Shown here piece by piece: positions 1 to 7,261 of a DNA stretch of 7,387 nt. The number at the start of each line of letters is the position of its first letter. The stretch's first letter is position 1. The notes under the pieces were generated by a model. The model saw only the letters and a list, made by a program, of their open reading frames with translations. It was not told the DNA's origin and ran no database searches. This DNA comes from Candidatus Tenebribacter mawsonii. Lineage in GTDB: Bacteria; Cloacimonadota; Cloacimonadia; Cloacimonadales; TCS61. The translations under genes and the position numbers were made by a program. The stretch covers positions 1-7,387 of the forward strand of contig JAVCCD010000205.1 in assembly GCA_030765665.1 (NCBI GenBank), given 5' to 3'.

Positions 1-196
1 GATATTTCTCTAAATATCTTTTTATGGTTCGCTCATCTGTTTCAAAGATTGTGGCAATTTGTGGAATTGTAAATTTAATTTCTTCTTCAAAAACTATTCC
101 ATTAAATCCTGTTGCTTTTTGAATTTCTTTTAGAGCAAACGGATTATTCAAAATATTTTGTCTGTCTATTTTTGAATTTGTTAAAATTTTATTCAT
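1..196 (-). CDS. N-terminus of a small DNA-binding (HTH) protein, cut by the window edge
   Basis: Sixty-five codons are visible from ATG at 196-194 and the frame is still open at base 1. The start is supported by GGAAGGA at 210-204, seven bases upstream, and by its position one base after the methyltransferase stop, so translation is probably coupled. Residues about 41-65 (KFTIPQIATIFETDERTIKR and onward) look like a helix-turn-helix: a strand or turn, then PQIATIFETDERTIKRYLEKY as helix-turn-recognition helix, the pattern of 'T..Q.A..F.....TI.RYL' domains in phage-type and RhuM-like regulators. The preceding stretch (NPFALKEIQKATGFNGIVFEEE) could be a short helix plus beta hairpin. RhuM-family and Fic-linked accessory proteins are known to sit inside restriction-modification operons, which fits this location, but the C-terminal domain that would decide the family lies outside the window. 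It may be an operon regulator or an accessory effector. Confidence 0.8.
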   Translation of the reverse strand, partial: MNKILTNSKIDRQNILNNPFALKEIQKATGFNGIVFEEEIKFTIPQIATIFETDERTIKRYLEKY

Positions 197-197
197 T

Positions 198-2840
198 TTA
201 AAATCCTTCCATCTTCATTTCTGCTACTTCTACAAATTCATTTAATTCAGAATCATTTTCCAGGATTGAAGGTTTCAGCTTTTTGGCAAGCGTGATGATA
301 TCTTCAAACCTGCTTTGTCTGTAACAAACATTAAAACCGTGGGCAATTGCTTCTTTTCGGATAGATGTATTTTTTTTACGAGTTGCTTTTGCTTCCAATA
401 ATACAGTTTCAAATTCTCGAAGCAATAATCTTTCTCGTTTATCGGATAAACTTGTTTTCTCATCATCAGTTTGCGGAAGCCGATATTTACCGTCTGCAAA
501 AACAAAATTTGCTTCCAGAATTTCTCGTAATTCAGGAGTATTATCTTCTGCGGAAGTTTGTAATATTTTGGTAAAAGCTGTATGAATTGTACTATAATCT
601 TTCGGTTCATCTAAAAAATGCAGTAACCATATAATTGCAGACTTTTCATCCACTATCATCATACTGAAAATTGTTGATTGCTCTGTATCAAGACTATTCA
701 ATTTCATTTTTTGTTTATATTCTCGGTAATGGTTTAACTGCTCCCGATTGAACCAAAAATTATCTTGCGAAACAAAATTCTCTCTCAGCATTAGATAAAA
801 CTGTTTGGAATCCATTGCAATTTCATAACCTCGCTGAATATAATATGCCAGCATTTTAGAATACAACATTTTCTCGGTTCGTTCAATTGTTGGTTCATTT
901 GCTTGATGGTCCAAATGCATTTTTACAAATTCCGCTTCATAACCTTCTCCCACAACTTTTAAGAAATTATCTTCAAACTCTTTCTTAGGTTTGTAGGCTG
1001 AAATTACGAGATCGTTTTTAACAGCCCCCGATGAGGTAACTTGCTTAAAACTTCCCTGTTTTTTATCCAGAACTGCAACATTTGCAACAATAAAACCTGC
1101 TTTGTTCATTCCTTCTTGAATTGCATTCCAGACTGATGATTTGGAATTATGAAATTCAACAGTAATCCAGCGATTTGGTTTAAGAACTCTATAATATTCT
1201 TCGAAGGATTTTGCCATTAATTGATGATATTCTGAAAGTCCTTTGTTTTGCACATTGTTCATTATAGCTTCAGCTTTGTTATTTGTATGAACTTTCAACC
1301 AACTTTCCCAAATAAAGTTTAACTCTGAATACATAAGATTATCACCAAATGGAGGATCTGTGAAAATGTAATCAATCTCATTATCTTTTAAATTAGTAAA
1401 GGCAGTAACAGATTGAGTAGATAAACAAAATTCATCATTAATTATAGATAAGTTTGTCAAAGGTTTGATAAATCCTTTTGCACCCCATAATTTTCTTTTT
1501 GCATACTCAAAGGAATTTAAATCCTTTATTAGAGAAGGGACATAAAGAGTTCCCGACACATTTCCAGTTCTTTTTCCATATCTTCCCATTCGTGAATTGT
1601 TTATTAATAATGCTGTAAAAAAAAACTTTAATCTACCTATTAATCTATTTCCTAAACCACTCAACACCCACAAATTCCGCTTTGTATAAAAATGATGAAC
1701 GTGAGTAATGCCAAAATGCACTCCTTTTCGCCAAGTGTCTCCCCATCGCTCTCCTTCTCCCATCATTTGATTAGTAGGAAACCAATATGGGATATCCATT
1801 TTATCAATTTTGTTTATGAGAGCGAGGTCAAAAGCATCGGGAGTTTTTTCTGCTCTTTTCTTCTTTCCGTTTTTAAAATAAGTGTAATTAATCATCACAG
1901 GAACTTGTTTTGCCTGTGTAATTTCTTTATCAATTGTCTTATCAAAAAAAGTTTTTGTTGCTCTTTTGCAATTTCTTTTTGTCATTTCTGCATTGCAATG
2001 AGGACAGGAAAATTCTTTGAGAACTTGTCCGTTTTCTTTATCAACTGCTGCATCCCAAAAAATAATTTCTTCTCCACAATACGGGCAAATAAAAACATCA
2101 GACCAGACAGTGTAATTTATTTTTGCTTTTATGTATTTTTTTTCATTGAAATTTATTTTAGATTGGTAAGCATTGTCTCCGAAAAGGTTTGGTTGGTAAA
2201 CATCTTCCTCAACCTCAGAATGAGCGTTAGCTCTTCGGAGTGTTGAATTCCCAGAAGAATTATCAACATTCTGATGACCTTGCGGACAATCAGAAGTTTT
2301 AATCGGATGTAAAGTTTCATACATCCAGCCACATTCTTCTTCAACTTCTTCGAGAATGCGTTTTGCTTCTTTTTCAAATTCTTTTACATCAACAGCTTTG
2401 TTGTAATTGTAAGCTATAAAAGTGGCAATGGGAGAAAGGTCGGATAGAATTGCTTTTCTGTTCAGCATTTGCGCAGCTACGCCCGTCATTCCTGTACCGC
2501 AAAATCCATCAAAAACAATATCACCTTCATCAGTGTAATGCTTAATATACTTCATAATAGCTTTGTGAGGTACTTTTGTGTGATAAGAATGAGCATTGTA
2601 AATCGGATCGTTTTTCCCTTCGGAAACATCGCCCGCAAATGGTTCACAATGATAATTATCAGTTTCTTCGTTGTAAGGTTTTCCGTGCTTTTTGATGAAA
2701 TCATTTATATATGGATTCGGGCAGGCTGTGTAATATGGAGGATCGGAAAGCTTGAGAATATCTTCATCTTTGCCAATCGGGAAACCTTCGATCGTTTTCA
2801 TTTCTTCCAGATATTCTTTGAGCGGTTTTATGTTTTTCAT
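198..2840 (-). CDS. Zn-ribbon DNA methyltransferase, COG1743/BREX PglXI-like, adenine-N6 or cytosine-N4 type
   Basis: An 880-residue S-adenosylmethionine-dependent DNA amino-methyltransferase. Motifs seen: LSDPPYYTACPNP at residues 31-43; SAM-binding motif I VFDGFCGTGMTG at 109-120, followed by an acidic SD at 133-134; a Zn ribbon with Cys252, Cys255, Cys279 and Cys282 (CPYC...CPHC); the catalytic-type motif TDPPF at 494-498, followed by an aromatic-rich helix ending in WLKV; YRVLKPNRW at 550-558; and DLVISAY at 610-616. The last ~250 residues match no motif I know and may be a target-recognition or partner-binding region. The order motif I, Zn ribbon, DPPF is that of adenine-specific methylases with an inserted Zn ribbon, including PglXI of BREX type 3. 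It starts 15 bp after the ATPase and is followed one base later by a HTH gene. In this family it most likely modifies host DNA as the self mark of a phage-defence system. Residues ~180-230 are low-complexity. A stand-alone or type III-like modification enzyme is less likely because no res gene is visible. Confidence 0.88.
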   Translation of the reverse strand: MKNIKPLKEYLEEMKTIEGFPIGKDEDILKLSDPPYYTACPNPYINDFIKKHGKPYNEETDNYHCEPFAGDVSEGKNDPIYNAHSYHTKVPHKAIMKYIKHYTDEGDIVFDGFCGTGMTGVAAQMLNRKAILSDLSPIATFIAYNYNKAVDVKEFEKEAKRILEEVEEECGWMYETLHPIKTSDCPQGHQNVDNSSGNSTLRRANAHSEVEEDVYQPNLFGDNAYQSKINFNEKKYIKAKINYTVWSDVFICPYCGEEIIFWDAAVDKENGQVLKEFSCPHCNAEMTKRNCKRATKTFFDKTIDKEITQAKQVPVMINYTYFKNGKKKRAEKTPDAFDLALINKIDKMDIPYWFPTNQMMGEGERWGDTWRKGVHFGITHVHHFYTKRNLWVLSGLGNRLIGRLKFFFTALLINNSRMGRYGKRTGNVSGTLYVPSLIKDLNSFEYAKRKLWGAKGFIKPLTNLSIINDEFCLSTQSVTAFTNLKDNEIDYIFTDPPFGDNLMYSELNFIWESWLKVHTNNKAEAIMNNVQNKGLSEYHQLMAKSFEEYYRVLKPNRWITVEFHNSKSSVWNAIQEGMNKAGFIVANVAVLDKKQGSFKQVTSSGAVKNDLVISAYKPKKEFEDNFLKVVGEGYEAEFVKMHLDHQANEPTIERTEKMLYSKMLAYYIQRGYEIAMDSKQFYLMLRENFVSQDNFWFNREQLNHYREYKQKMKLNSLDTEQSTIFSMMIVDEKSAIIWLLHFLDEPKDYSTIHTAFTKILQTSAEDNTPELREILEANFVFADGKYRLPQTDDEKTSLSDKRERLLLREFETVLLEAKATRKKNTSIRKEAIAHGFNVCYRQSRFEDIITLAKKLKPSILENDSELNEFVEVAEMKMEGF
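204..210 (-). promoter_or_regulatory. Ribosome binding site of the HTH gene, inside the methyltransferase 3' end
   Basis: GGAAGGA read on the minus strand encodes part of the methyltransferase's last residues (Met-Glu-Gly-Phe) and ends seven bases before the ATG at 196. With TAA and ATG only one base apart, ribosomes finishing the methyltransferase can re-initiate here. Confidence 0.7.
2214..2240. repeat. Chain of three overlapping short inverted repeats inside the methyltransferase gene
   Basis: On the plus strand CTCagaatGAG (2214-2224), GAGCgttaGCTC (2222-2233) and CTCttcgGAG (2231-2240) share their arms, so the segment can fold as any of three small hairpins. It encodes residues ~201-209 (LRRANAHSE) in a low-complexity stretch between motif I and the Zn ribbon, a site tolerant of insertion. 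The inverted repeats are seen directly; that they mark an inserted palindromic element is inference. Confidence 0.5.
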
Positions 2841-2850
2841 TTTTTAGATG

Positions 2851-2858
2851 TCTCCTTA
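2851..2858 (-). promoter_or_regulatory. Shine-Dalgarno of the methyltransferase, built from the ATPase stop codon
   Basis: TAAGGAGA on the minus strand: TAA is the ATPase stop (2858-2856) and GGAGA (2855-2851) is the ribosome binding site, ten bases before ATG at 2840. The shared bases imply translational coupling and support the chosen methyltransferase start. Confidence 0.75.
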
Positions 2859-5800
2859 TTTAAGTTTGATCCTGATTTCATCTTCTTTCTTATTTTTTTT
2901 AATTTCATCTTCCAGTTCGAAGAAAGCTTTTCGGAATTGTTCCAAACTTATCATCTCACCATAATGAAACAATTTTTGGAGAATTTCCTTTTTATCTAAT
3001 TCAACAATTTCTATTTCTTTAAACAGTTTATTTATACTTTGTATAAGCAGATCATCAAATGAATCAGGAAGCTTTTTGGCTGTAATAATTTCATTTATTA
3101 TAGTTTTATGTTTTGGTTTAATATCTGCAATTTCAAGATTATCTTGATAATTAGTAATCTCTTCAACTGCTCTTTTTTCATATTTCTCCCAAAGCTCACA
3201 GAGTGTATCCTCAATATTTTGCAGCTCTTTATTAACTTTGGAATAGTCTGTTTCCTCTTTTGGTAAATAGCAATGAAGACATACAGGAGAGTTTTGAAGT
3301 TCATCGGTAGAAAGATTAAAACACCTTAACTTTTTAAGAGCTTCCCACTTTTGCAATTTCTGATAAAATTTAGAAGAGGATAAACAATTCAACTTTGTAA
3401 TTTGTATCAGCTGTTTATAAGTTTTGTTTTGATTTAGAGAATCCAAATCAGACCAGTTTGCTTTTTTCCCAATATGTTTTTCGTGATACGGATAATAAAT
3501 ATCAAATACATATTTTTTGCGGAAAGATTGAACTTTACCATTGATTGGATTTCTTTCTGAATTATCTAAGAATTTACCTATATCGGAAGTAATATTTTTT
3601 ACATCGTTCAGAAAGTTGAAAAGTGTTTTTTTTTCTGTAGCTGTGGCAATGTTTTTAGCAGAATTAAGAACATCAATTGCTTTGTGCATATACATAATAT
3701 CTGAGTGTAAGGATTTTATATAGAAACTTGCAGCTTCAAATATCTGTTTTTGCTTCTCGAGGTTGCTTTTGATATCTTTAAGACGGGAATTAAAATGTTC
3801 TATGTTAGAAAATTGAGAATAATTGTTTATGTCGAGATCATCCCATTTTATTGATTGAGCTTTTATGAAAGCAGAATCTATCGAATCTATATTGAGATAT
3901 ATTTTAGATAATAACTTAATTTTTCCAATAATTTCCGATGTATCTGCAACCACTTTTTTGAGAGAAAATATTTTTTCTTTGTATTGTTTAAAAATCTCAA
4001 TTCTGTTTTTTTCAATCCTGATCATTGCACCATTTAAGCCAATTGTGTTGAGAAGTCTTTCAGCAAAATCATAAGAAAGATTTTGATGAAGTTGAGCATA
4101 ATTGATCGTTTCAAATTGAGCCATACTTTTGAATTTTTCTTTCAAATTATTCAAGTCAATTTTGTCTCCACCTCTTGCTTTTAAAATTATTTTACCGATA
4201 GCGGTTAGAAGAAGTAAATAAAAATTGATAATTTCAGGCTCGATGCCGAATGGTTCTTTCTCAAAATATTTGTGAAGATCTTTGTTAATATCAGTTAGTT
4301 TATTTTTTTGTGATTGAATTATTTCGATTATTTTCAATGCAATCTTTGAATCGGAATAATCGGGAAAGTTTTGAAAATTTAGTAAACTTAAACCATTCAA
4401 GAAAGTTTCAGCACTTTTACCGAGATTAGAAAAATTCCCTCGGCTGATTTCTCGTGCAAAACTGCTTAAGGTTTCGATGCTGTTTTGAGAAGAGATCATA
4501 ACTGTATAGTTAGGATGTAAATTGTATTTCTCGTTGAATTTACTATCAAAGAAATTTGTTTTTAATTCTTCAAATAATTCCAGCAAATTTGAAGTTTCTT
4601 TTGAAACATATTTTCTCAAAATTATTGGTTCGGCATTATACGAATAGTCACAAATATGATAGAACGTTTTTGCTAATCGGAATTTGATTCCTGTAAATTT
4701 AGCAATTCCTTTTGTATATCCGATTATCGTTTCCTTAAGTTTTTTCTCCATTACAGATTTAGCAATGTTATTGGAAATAAGTGTTTTGATTGCACATACT
4801 CTTTTTATGCGATTTGTGTTTTCAGAACTTTCCATTTTGAAATTGATAGCAATCTGATTTTCTGAAAACTTGGGAATTTCTTTTTTTCTAAATGGAGAGA
4901 CGATTACAACAGCAAAATCTCCTTGAGGGATTTCCTGAAAATCAATGCCTTTTTTGGCAAAAACCAAATAACCTTTTCGATATGATTTTACGCTTTTCCA
5001 AATTGTTTCATCATTATAAATCTCATAAAAATTTTGATATTTTTCAGGATTTAATATGTCTTCAATTTGTTTGAAAATCTCATTTTCAACTAAATCATCA
5101 CCAATTGTATTTATCTTTTGCTCAATTCTCTCTTCATAATCTATAGTTTTATCCAGATCGAATTTCAGATACACATTACCATCTTTTTCATCTTTGATAA
5201 TTTTTATGTAATTACCATCAGTTGCTTCTCTAATCTTTTTTATAATTCTCAGGACGTAATCTTTGGGAGAAAATATTTTATTTGAAGGCATTATCAAGAG
5301 TTGTTCAGCAAGTTCTTCAATATTCATTCCTGTCTTTCCGTCACTTTTAATATGGTTTACAGCCAATCCTTTTGTAATTTTTAAAGCATCTTCCTGTAAA
5401 TCTTTTTCTACCACTGTAATAATTTTGTCTCTCACAATATCCACTGCTTTTATTACTGGATAAATTTCTTCAAGATTGCTTCTGTTTGGATTATTTTGTA
5501 ATACATCAAATATGTAATCGAAAGTAAGAAAGAATGGAAAATCTTTGTTTAGAATATATTTTATCTCGTTTTGGGCAAATTGTATAACTCCTCTTTTTTC
5601 AAAATAAGGCATCTCTTCAAAGTGACTCAAGAGTGATGGTGTTAGTGGAAATAATTCAATGTATTCGTCTATTCTGTTGCTTATGTCTTTCTTCTTTTCA
5701 GCAAATGATGACAGCTTATTCTCCAATGAATGTTTTTGCTCATCAGTTTTTGATATTATCCTTTGTGAAATTACTTTTCTGATATCTTCTTTATGAATGA

Positions 5801-7052
5801 TGATATTTTGAAATCTTTCACTGATCCGTTCTTCATTTGAGGAAATATCTTTAAATTTCGGATTTGTATAAATATCTTCCTGCATTGATGTTATTACCAT
5901 TAAATCATTTGCCTGACAGAATTGTGCAACCTCACGTAAAAAGCCAAAATCTCTTTTAATTGCGTGAATTTGTTTCTGTGCAATAAAATCTGATACTTCA
6001 TCAATGACAACAAGAAGTCCACTTGAGGGATCTTTATCTTTAATTATTTTCAGAACAGTACTCAGATTATCTTTATGATTAAATTCTTCTTCACTGAATT
6101 TTGGAATTGCAATATTGTATTTTTCTTTAAGCTGTTTTCGTATTTCACTAAAGAACCACTTTGAGATTTCAATGTCACCTGAAAGTAATTCAAATTGAAC
6201 AATTTTATACTTTCTTACACTTTTTGCTTGATTAAGAAGATTATCATTTTGAATCAATGCAGCAAATTCAGGATTTGAAACAATTGATACAAGAAATGCA
6301 ATAAGATGCGATTTACCACTTCCGTAATTACCAATAATTTTCACTGCTTTATGTTTGGGTTGATTAAGATTCTTGAAAACCTCAAGTATTTGATTTTCAA
6401 GTGATTCAGAAATAATGTAACTTGAAATAATTTTTTTTATAGATTCTTCCGATTGTAAATCTGTATCAATATCAATAACATCTTTTATTACTTCAAAATT
6501 AAAAAGATGTCCAATTGCATCAGGATTTTTTTCGTAGGATTTGATTTGTTTTTTATTCTCTATTATTTCTTCAAAATCATTGGAAATGTCATTGATATTT
6601 ACCATTAGAATGTCTTTAATCTCTTCATCGTAATAATCTTCTTCACCAATCGAGCTATGTGATATTCTGTTTCTGAGAATGTTTTCATCTTCAAGAAAGA
6701 TTATTGCATTCTTGTTTCTGGTTCTGTATTTGAAAGCTCCTATTGGTGACATTTTCTGGAAAATACTATGATATAGAATTGAAGCATTGGTTAGAATTAC
6801 ATTATTTGGTTTTGATTCAAACCATTGTTTAAGCTCTTTTGAAATTAATAAATATTCTTCATCTTTCTCTGAGTGTTTTAATCTATCTTTTAGTGATAAT
6901 AATTCAGATTCAACATCAATAAGAGTCCAATGATTTGATTTCAGATGAGAAATTAAACTTTTTTTTCTTTCTTCATTTTGCCCAACAATTGCTAATAGTT
7001 TTAATCTTAAATTATCTGCCTGTTTAAGTAAAAGATTAATATTTCTGCTCAT
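2856..7052 (-). CDS. BrxC/DUF6079-like P-loop ATPase with fused BrxF-like N-terminal domain
   Basis: A 1398-residue cytoplasmic protein with no signal peptide or membrane segment. Residues ~1-155 resemble the small BREX-3 P-loop protein BrxF: a hydrophobic strand LLAIVG (19-24), WTLIDVESELL (42-52), and a late strand AIIFLE (116-121) after an Arg/Lys-rich turn. Its P-loop is degenerate (see findings). The main ATPase follows: Walker A GNYGSGKSH at 241-249, Walker B GLLVVIDE at 345-352, a sensor-like strand LMVITS at 384-389, and an Arg-rich ERISERF at 408-414 that may hold an arginine finger. The GxYGSGKSH loop is typical of BrxC, PglY and DUF499 proteins. The middle (~540-1000) is helical with no motif I know. 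The C-terminal third has charged, coiled-coil-like helices (~1080-1115, 1262-1300, 1365-1398) and a Cys cluster C1244, C1258, C1261. It is longer than the ~1200 residues usual for BrxC, roughly by the added N-terminus. Lying directly upstream of the methylase, it is probably the large ATPase of the defence complex. DUF6079 membership is from memory of the family, not a search. Confidence 0.75.
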   Translation of the reverse strand: MSRNINLLLKQADNLRLKLLAIVGQNEERKKSLISHLKSNHWTLIDVESELLSLKDRLKHSEKDEEYLLISKELKQWFESKPNNVILTNASILYHSIFQKMSPIGAFKYRTRNKNAIIFLEDENILRNRISHSSIGEEDYYDEEIKDILMVNINDISNDFEEIIENKKQIKSYEKNPDAIGHLFNFEVIKDVIDIDTDLQSEESIKKIISSYIISESLENQILEVFKNLNQPKHKAVKIIGNYGSGKSHLIAFLVSIVSNPEFAALIQNDNLLNQAKSVRKYKIVQFELLSGDIEISKWFFSEIRKQLKEKYNIAIPKFSEEEFNHKDNLSTVLKIIKDKDPSSGLLVVIDEVSDFIAQKQIHAIKRDFGFLREVAQFCQANDLMVITSMQEDIYTNPKFKDISSNEERISERFQNIIIHKEDIRKVISQRIISKTDEQKHSLENKLSSFAEKKKDISNRIDEYIELFPLTPSLLSHFEEMPYFEKRGVIQFAQNEIKYILNKDFPFFLTFDYIFDVLQNNPNRSNLEEIYPVIKAVDIVRDKIITVVEKDLQEDALKITKGLAVNHIKSDGKTGMNIEELAEQLLIMPSNKIFSPKDYVLRIIKKIREATDGNYIKIIKDEKDGNVYLKFDLDKTIDYEERIEQKINTIGDDLVENEIFKQIEDILNPEKYQNFYEIYNDETIWKSVKSYRKGYLVFAKKGIDFQEIPQGDFAVVIVSPFRKKEIPKFSENQIAINFKMESSENTNRIKRVCAIKTLISNNIAKSVMEKKLKETIIGYTKGIAKFTGIKFRLAKTFYHICDYSYNAEPIILRKYVSKETSNLLELFEELKTNFFDSKFNEKYNLHPNYTVMISSQNSIETLSSFAREISRGNFSNLGKSAETFLNGLSLLNFQNFPDYSDSKIALKIIEIIQSQKNKLTDINKDLHKYFEKEPFGIEPEIINFYLLLLTAIGKIILKARGGDKIDLNNLKEKFKSMAQFETINYAQLHQNLSYDFAERLLNTIGLNGAMIRIEKNRIEIFKQYKEKIFSLKKVVADTSEIIGKIKLLSKIYLNIDSIDSAFIKAQSIKWDDLDINNYSQFSNIEHFNSRLKDIKSNLEKQKQIFEAASFYIKSLHSDIMYMHKAIDVLNSAKNIATATEKKTLFNFLNDVKNITSDIGKFLDNSERNPINGKVQSFRKKYVFDIYYPYHEKHIGKKANWSDLDSLNQNKTYKQLIQITKLNCLSSSKFYQKLQKWEALKKLRCFNLSTDELQNSPVCLHCYLPKEETDYSKVNKELQNIEDTLCELWEKYEKRAVEEITNYQDNLEIADIKPKHKTIINEIITAKKLPDSFDDLLIQSINKLFKEIEIVELDKKEILQKLFHYGEMISLEQFRKAFFELEDEIKKNKKEDEIRIKLK

Positions 7053-7058
7053 TTCTAT

Positions 7059-7063
7059 TCTCC
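7059..7063 (-). promoter_or_regulatory. Ribosome binding site of the ATPase gene
   Basis: GGAGA on the minus strand, six bases before ATG at 7052. It supports the ATPase start and thus the presence of the BrxF-like N-terminus in the same polypeptide. Confidence 0.7.
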
Positions 7064-7173
7064 AACTATTTTTTCACTGAACGAATCAATTTCACATTTG
7101 AGGTCAAGCGAAACTAATTTCGATGCTTATTTTTGTATTGCCGTTAATATATGCACGCTGCGCCCATTAAAAA

Positions 7174-7202
7174 TGTACACATAACTAACCTATAGTTATA
7201 AT
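7174..7202 (+). promoter_or_regulatory. Candidate rightward sigma70-type promoter TGTACA-N17-TATAAT
   Basis: A perfect -10 TATAAT (7197-7202) lies 17 bp after TGTACA (7174-7179), which matches TTGACA at four of six positions. The 7-bp dyad fills the spacer. Transcription would start near 7209, at the edge of the 12-bp inverted repeat, and run out of the window, perhaps to a divergent regulator. Chance matches are common in AT-rich DNA. Confidence 0.35.
7181..7199. repeat. Inverted repeat ATAACTA-N5-TAGTTAT, operator-like
   Basis: Perfect 7-base arms (7181-7187 and 7193-7199) with a 5-base centre. The arms repeat the ATAACT core found in the larger inverted repeat 12 bp to the right, and TGTACA stands just before the left arm (7174-7179). 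Such paired dyads usually bind dimeric repressors. Confidence 0.5.
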
Positions 7203-7210
7203 AAATCTGT

Positions 7211-7244
7211 TGTACAATAACTCCCATAAAAAAGTTATTGTACA
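7211..7244. repeat. Perfect 12-bp inverted repeat TGTACAATAACT-N10-AGTTATTGTACA, probable operator
   Basis: Arms 7211-7222 and 7233-7244 are exact reverse complements with a 10-base spacer (CCCATAAAAA). No T-run follows on either strand, so it is not an ordinary terminator. With the similar TGTACAcATAACT at 7174-7186 there are three copies of one half-site. BREX and other defence islands are often controlled by WYL-domain (BrxR/CapW-type) repressors acting on inverted repeats upstream of the operon. That link is inference. Confidence 0.65.
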
Positions 7245-7261
7245 CTTAATTACTTTGTCAA
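7234..7261 (-). promoter_or_regulatory. Candidate leftward promoter of the defence operon
   Basis: A consensus -35 TTGACA (7261-7256, minus strand) is followed after 16 bp by AATAAC (7239-7234), a weak -10 with four of six matches. The -10 lies within the right arm of the 12-bp inverted repeat, so a bound repressor would block it. The leader would be ~175 nt. The -35 is good; the -10 is poor. Confidence 0.35.

Noticed and set aside
194..200. Frameshift joining the methyltransferase and the HTH protein
   Set aside because: The TAA is followed one base later by an ATG with a good ribosome binding site, and the methyltransferase appears complete. Coupling of two genes is simpler.
1692..2999. 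Plus-strand open frames over the methyltransferase and ATPase (1692-2246, 2469-2999 and shorter ones)
   Set aside because: They are antisense to strongly supported genes, are rich in Phe/Ile/Ser as expected from complements of AT-rich coding DNA, and show no recognisable motifs.
7106..7128. Hairpin AAGC-GAAA-ctaa-TTTC-gat-GCTT followed by ATTTTTG as a terminator
   Set aside because: The stem is short, AT-rich and interrupted by a 3-base bulge, the T-run is brief, and no gene ends just before it on the plus strand.
7211..7244. 12-bp inverted repeat as a rho-independent terminator
   Set aside because: There is no T-run after the stem on either strand, the arms are AT-rich, and the loop is 10 bases. 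An operator fits better.
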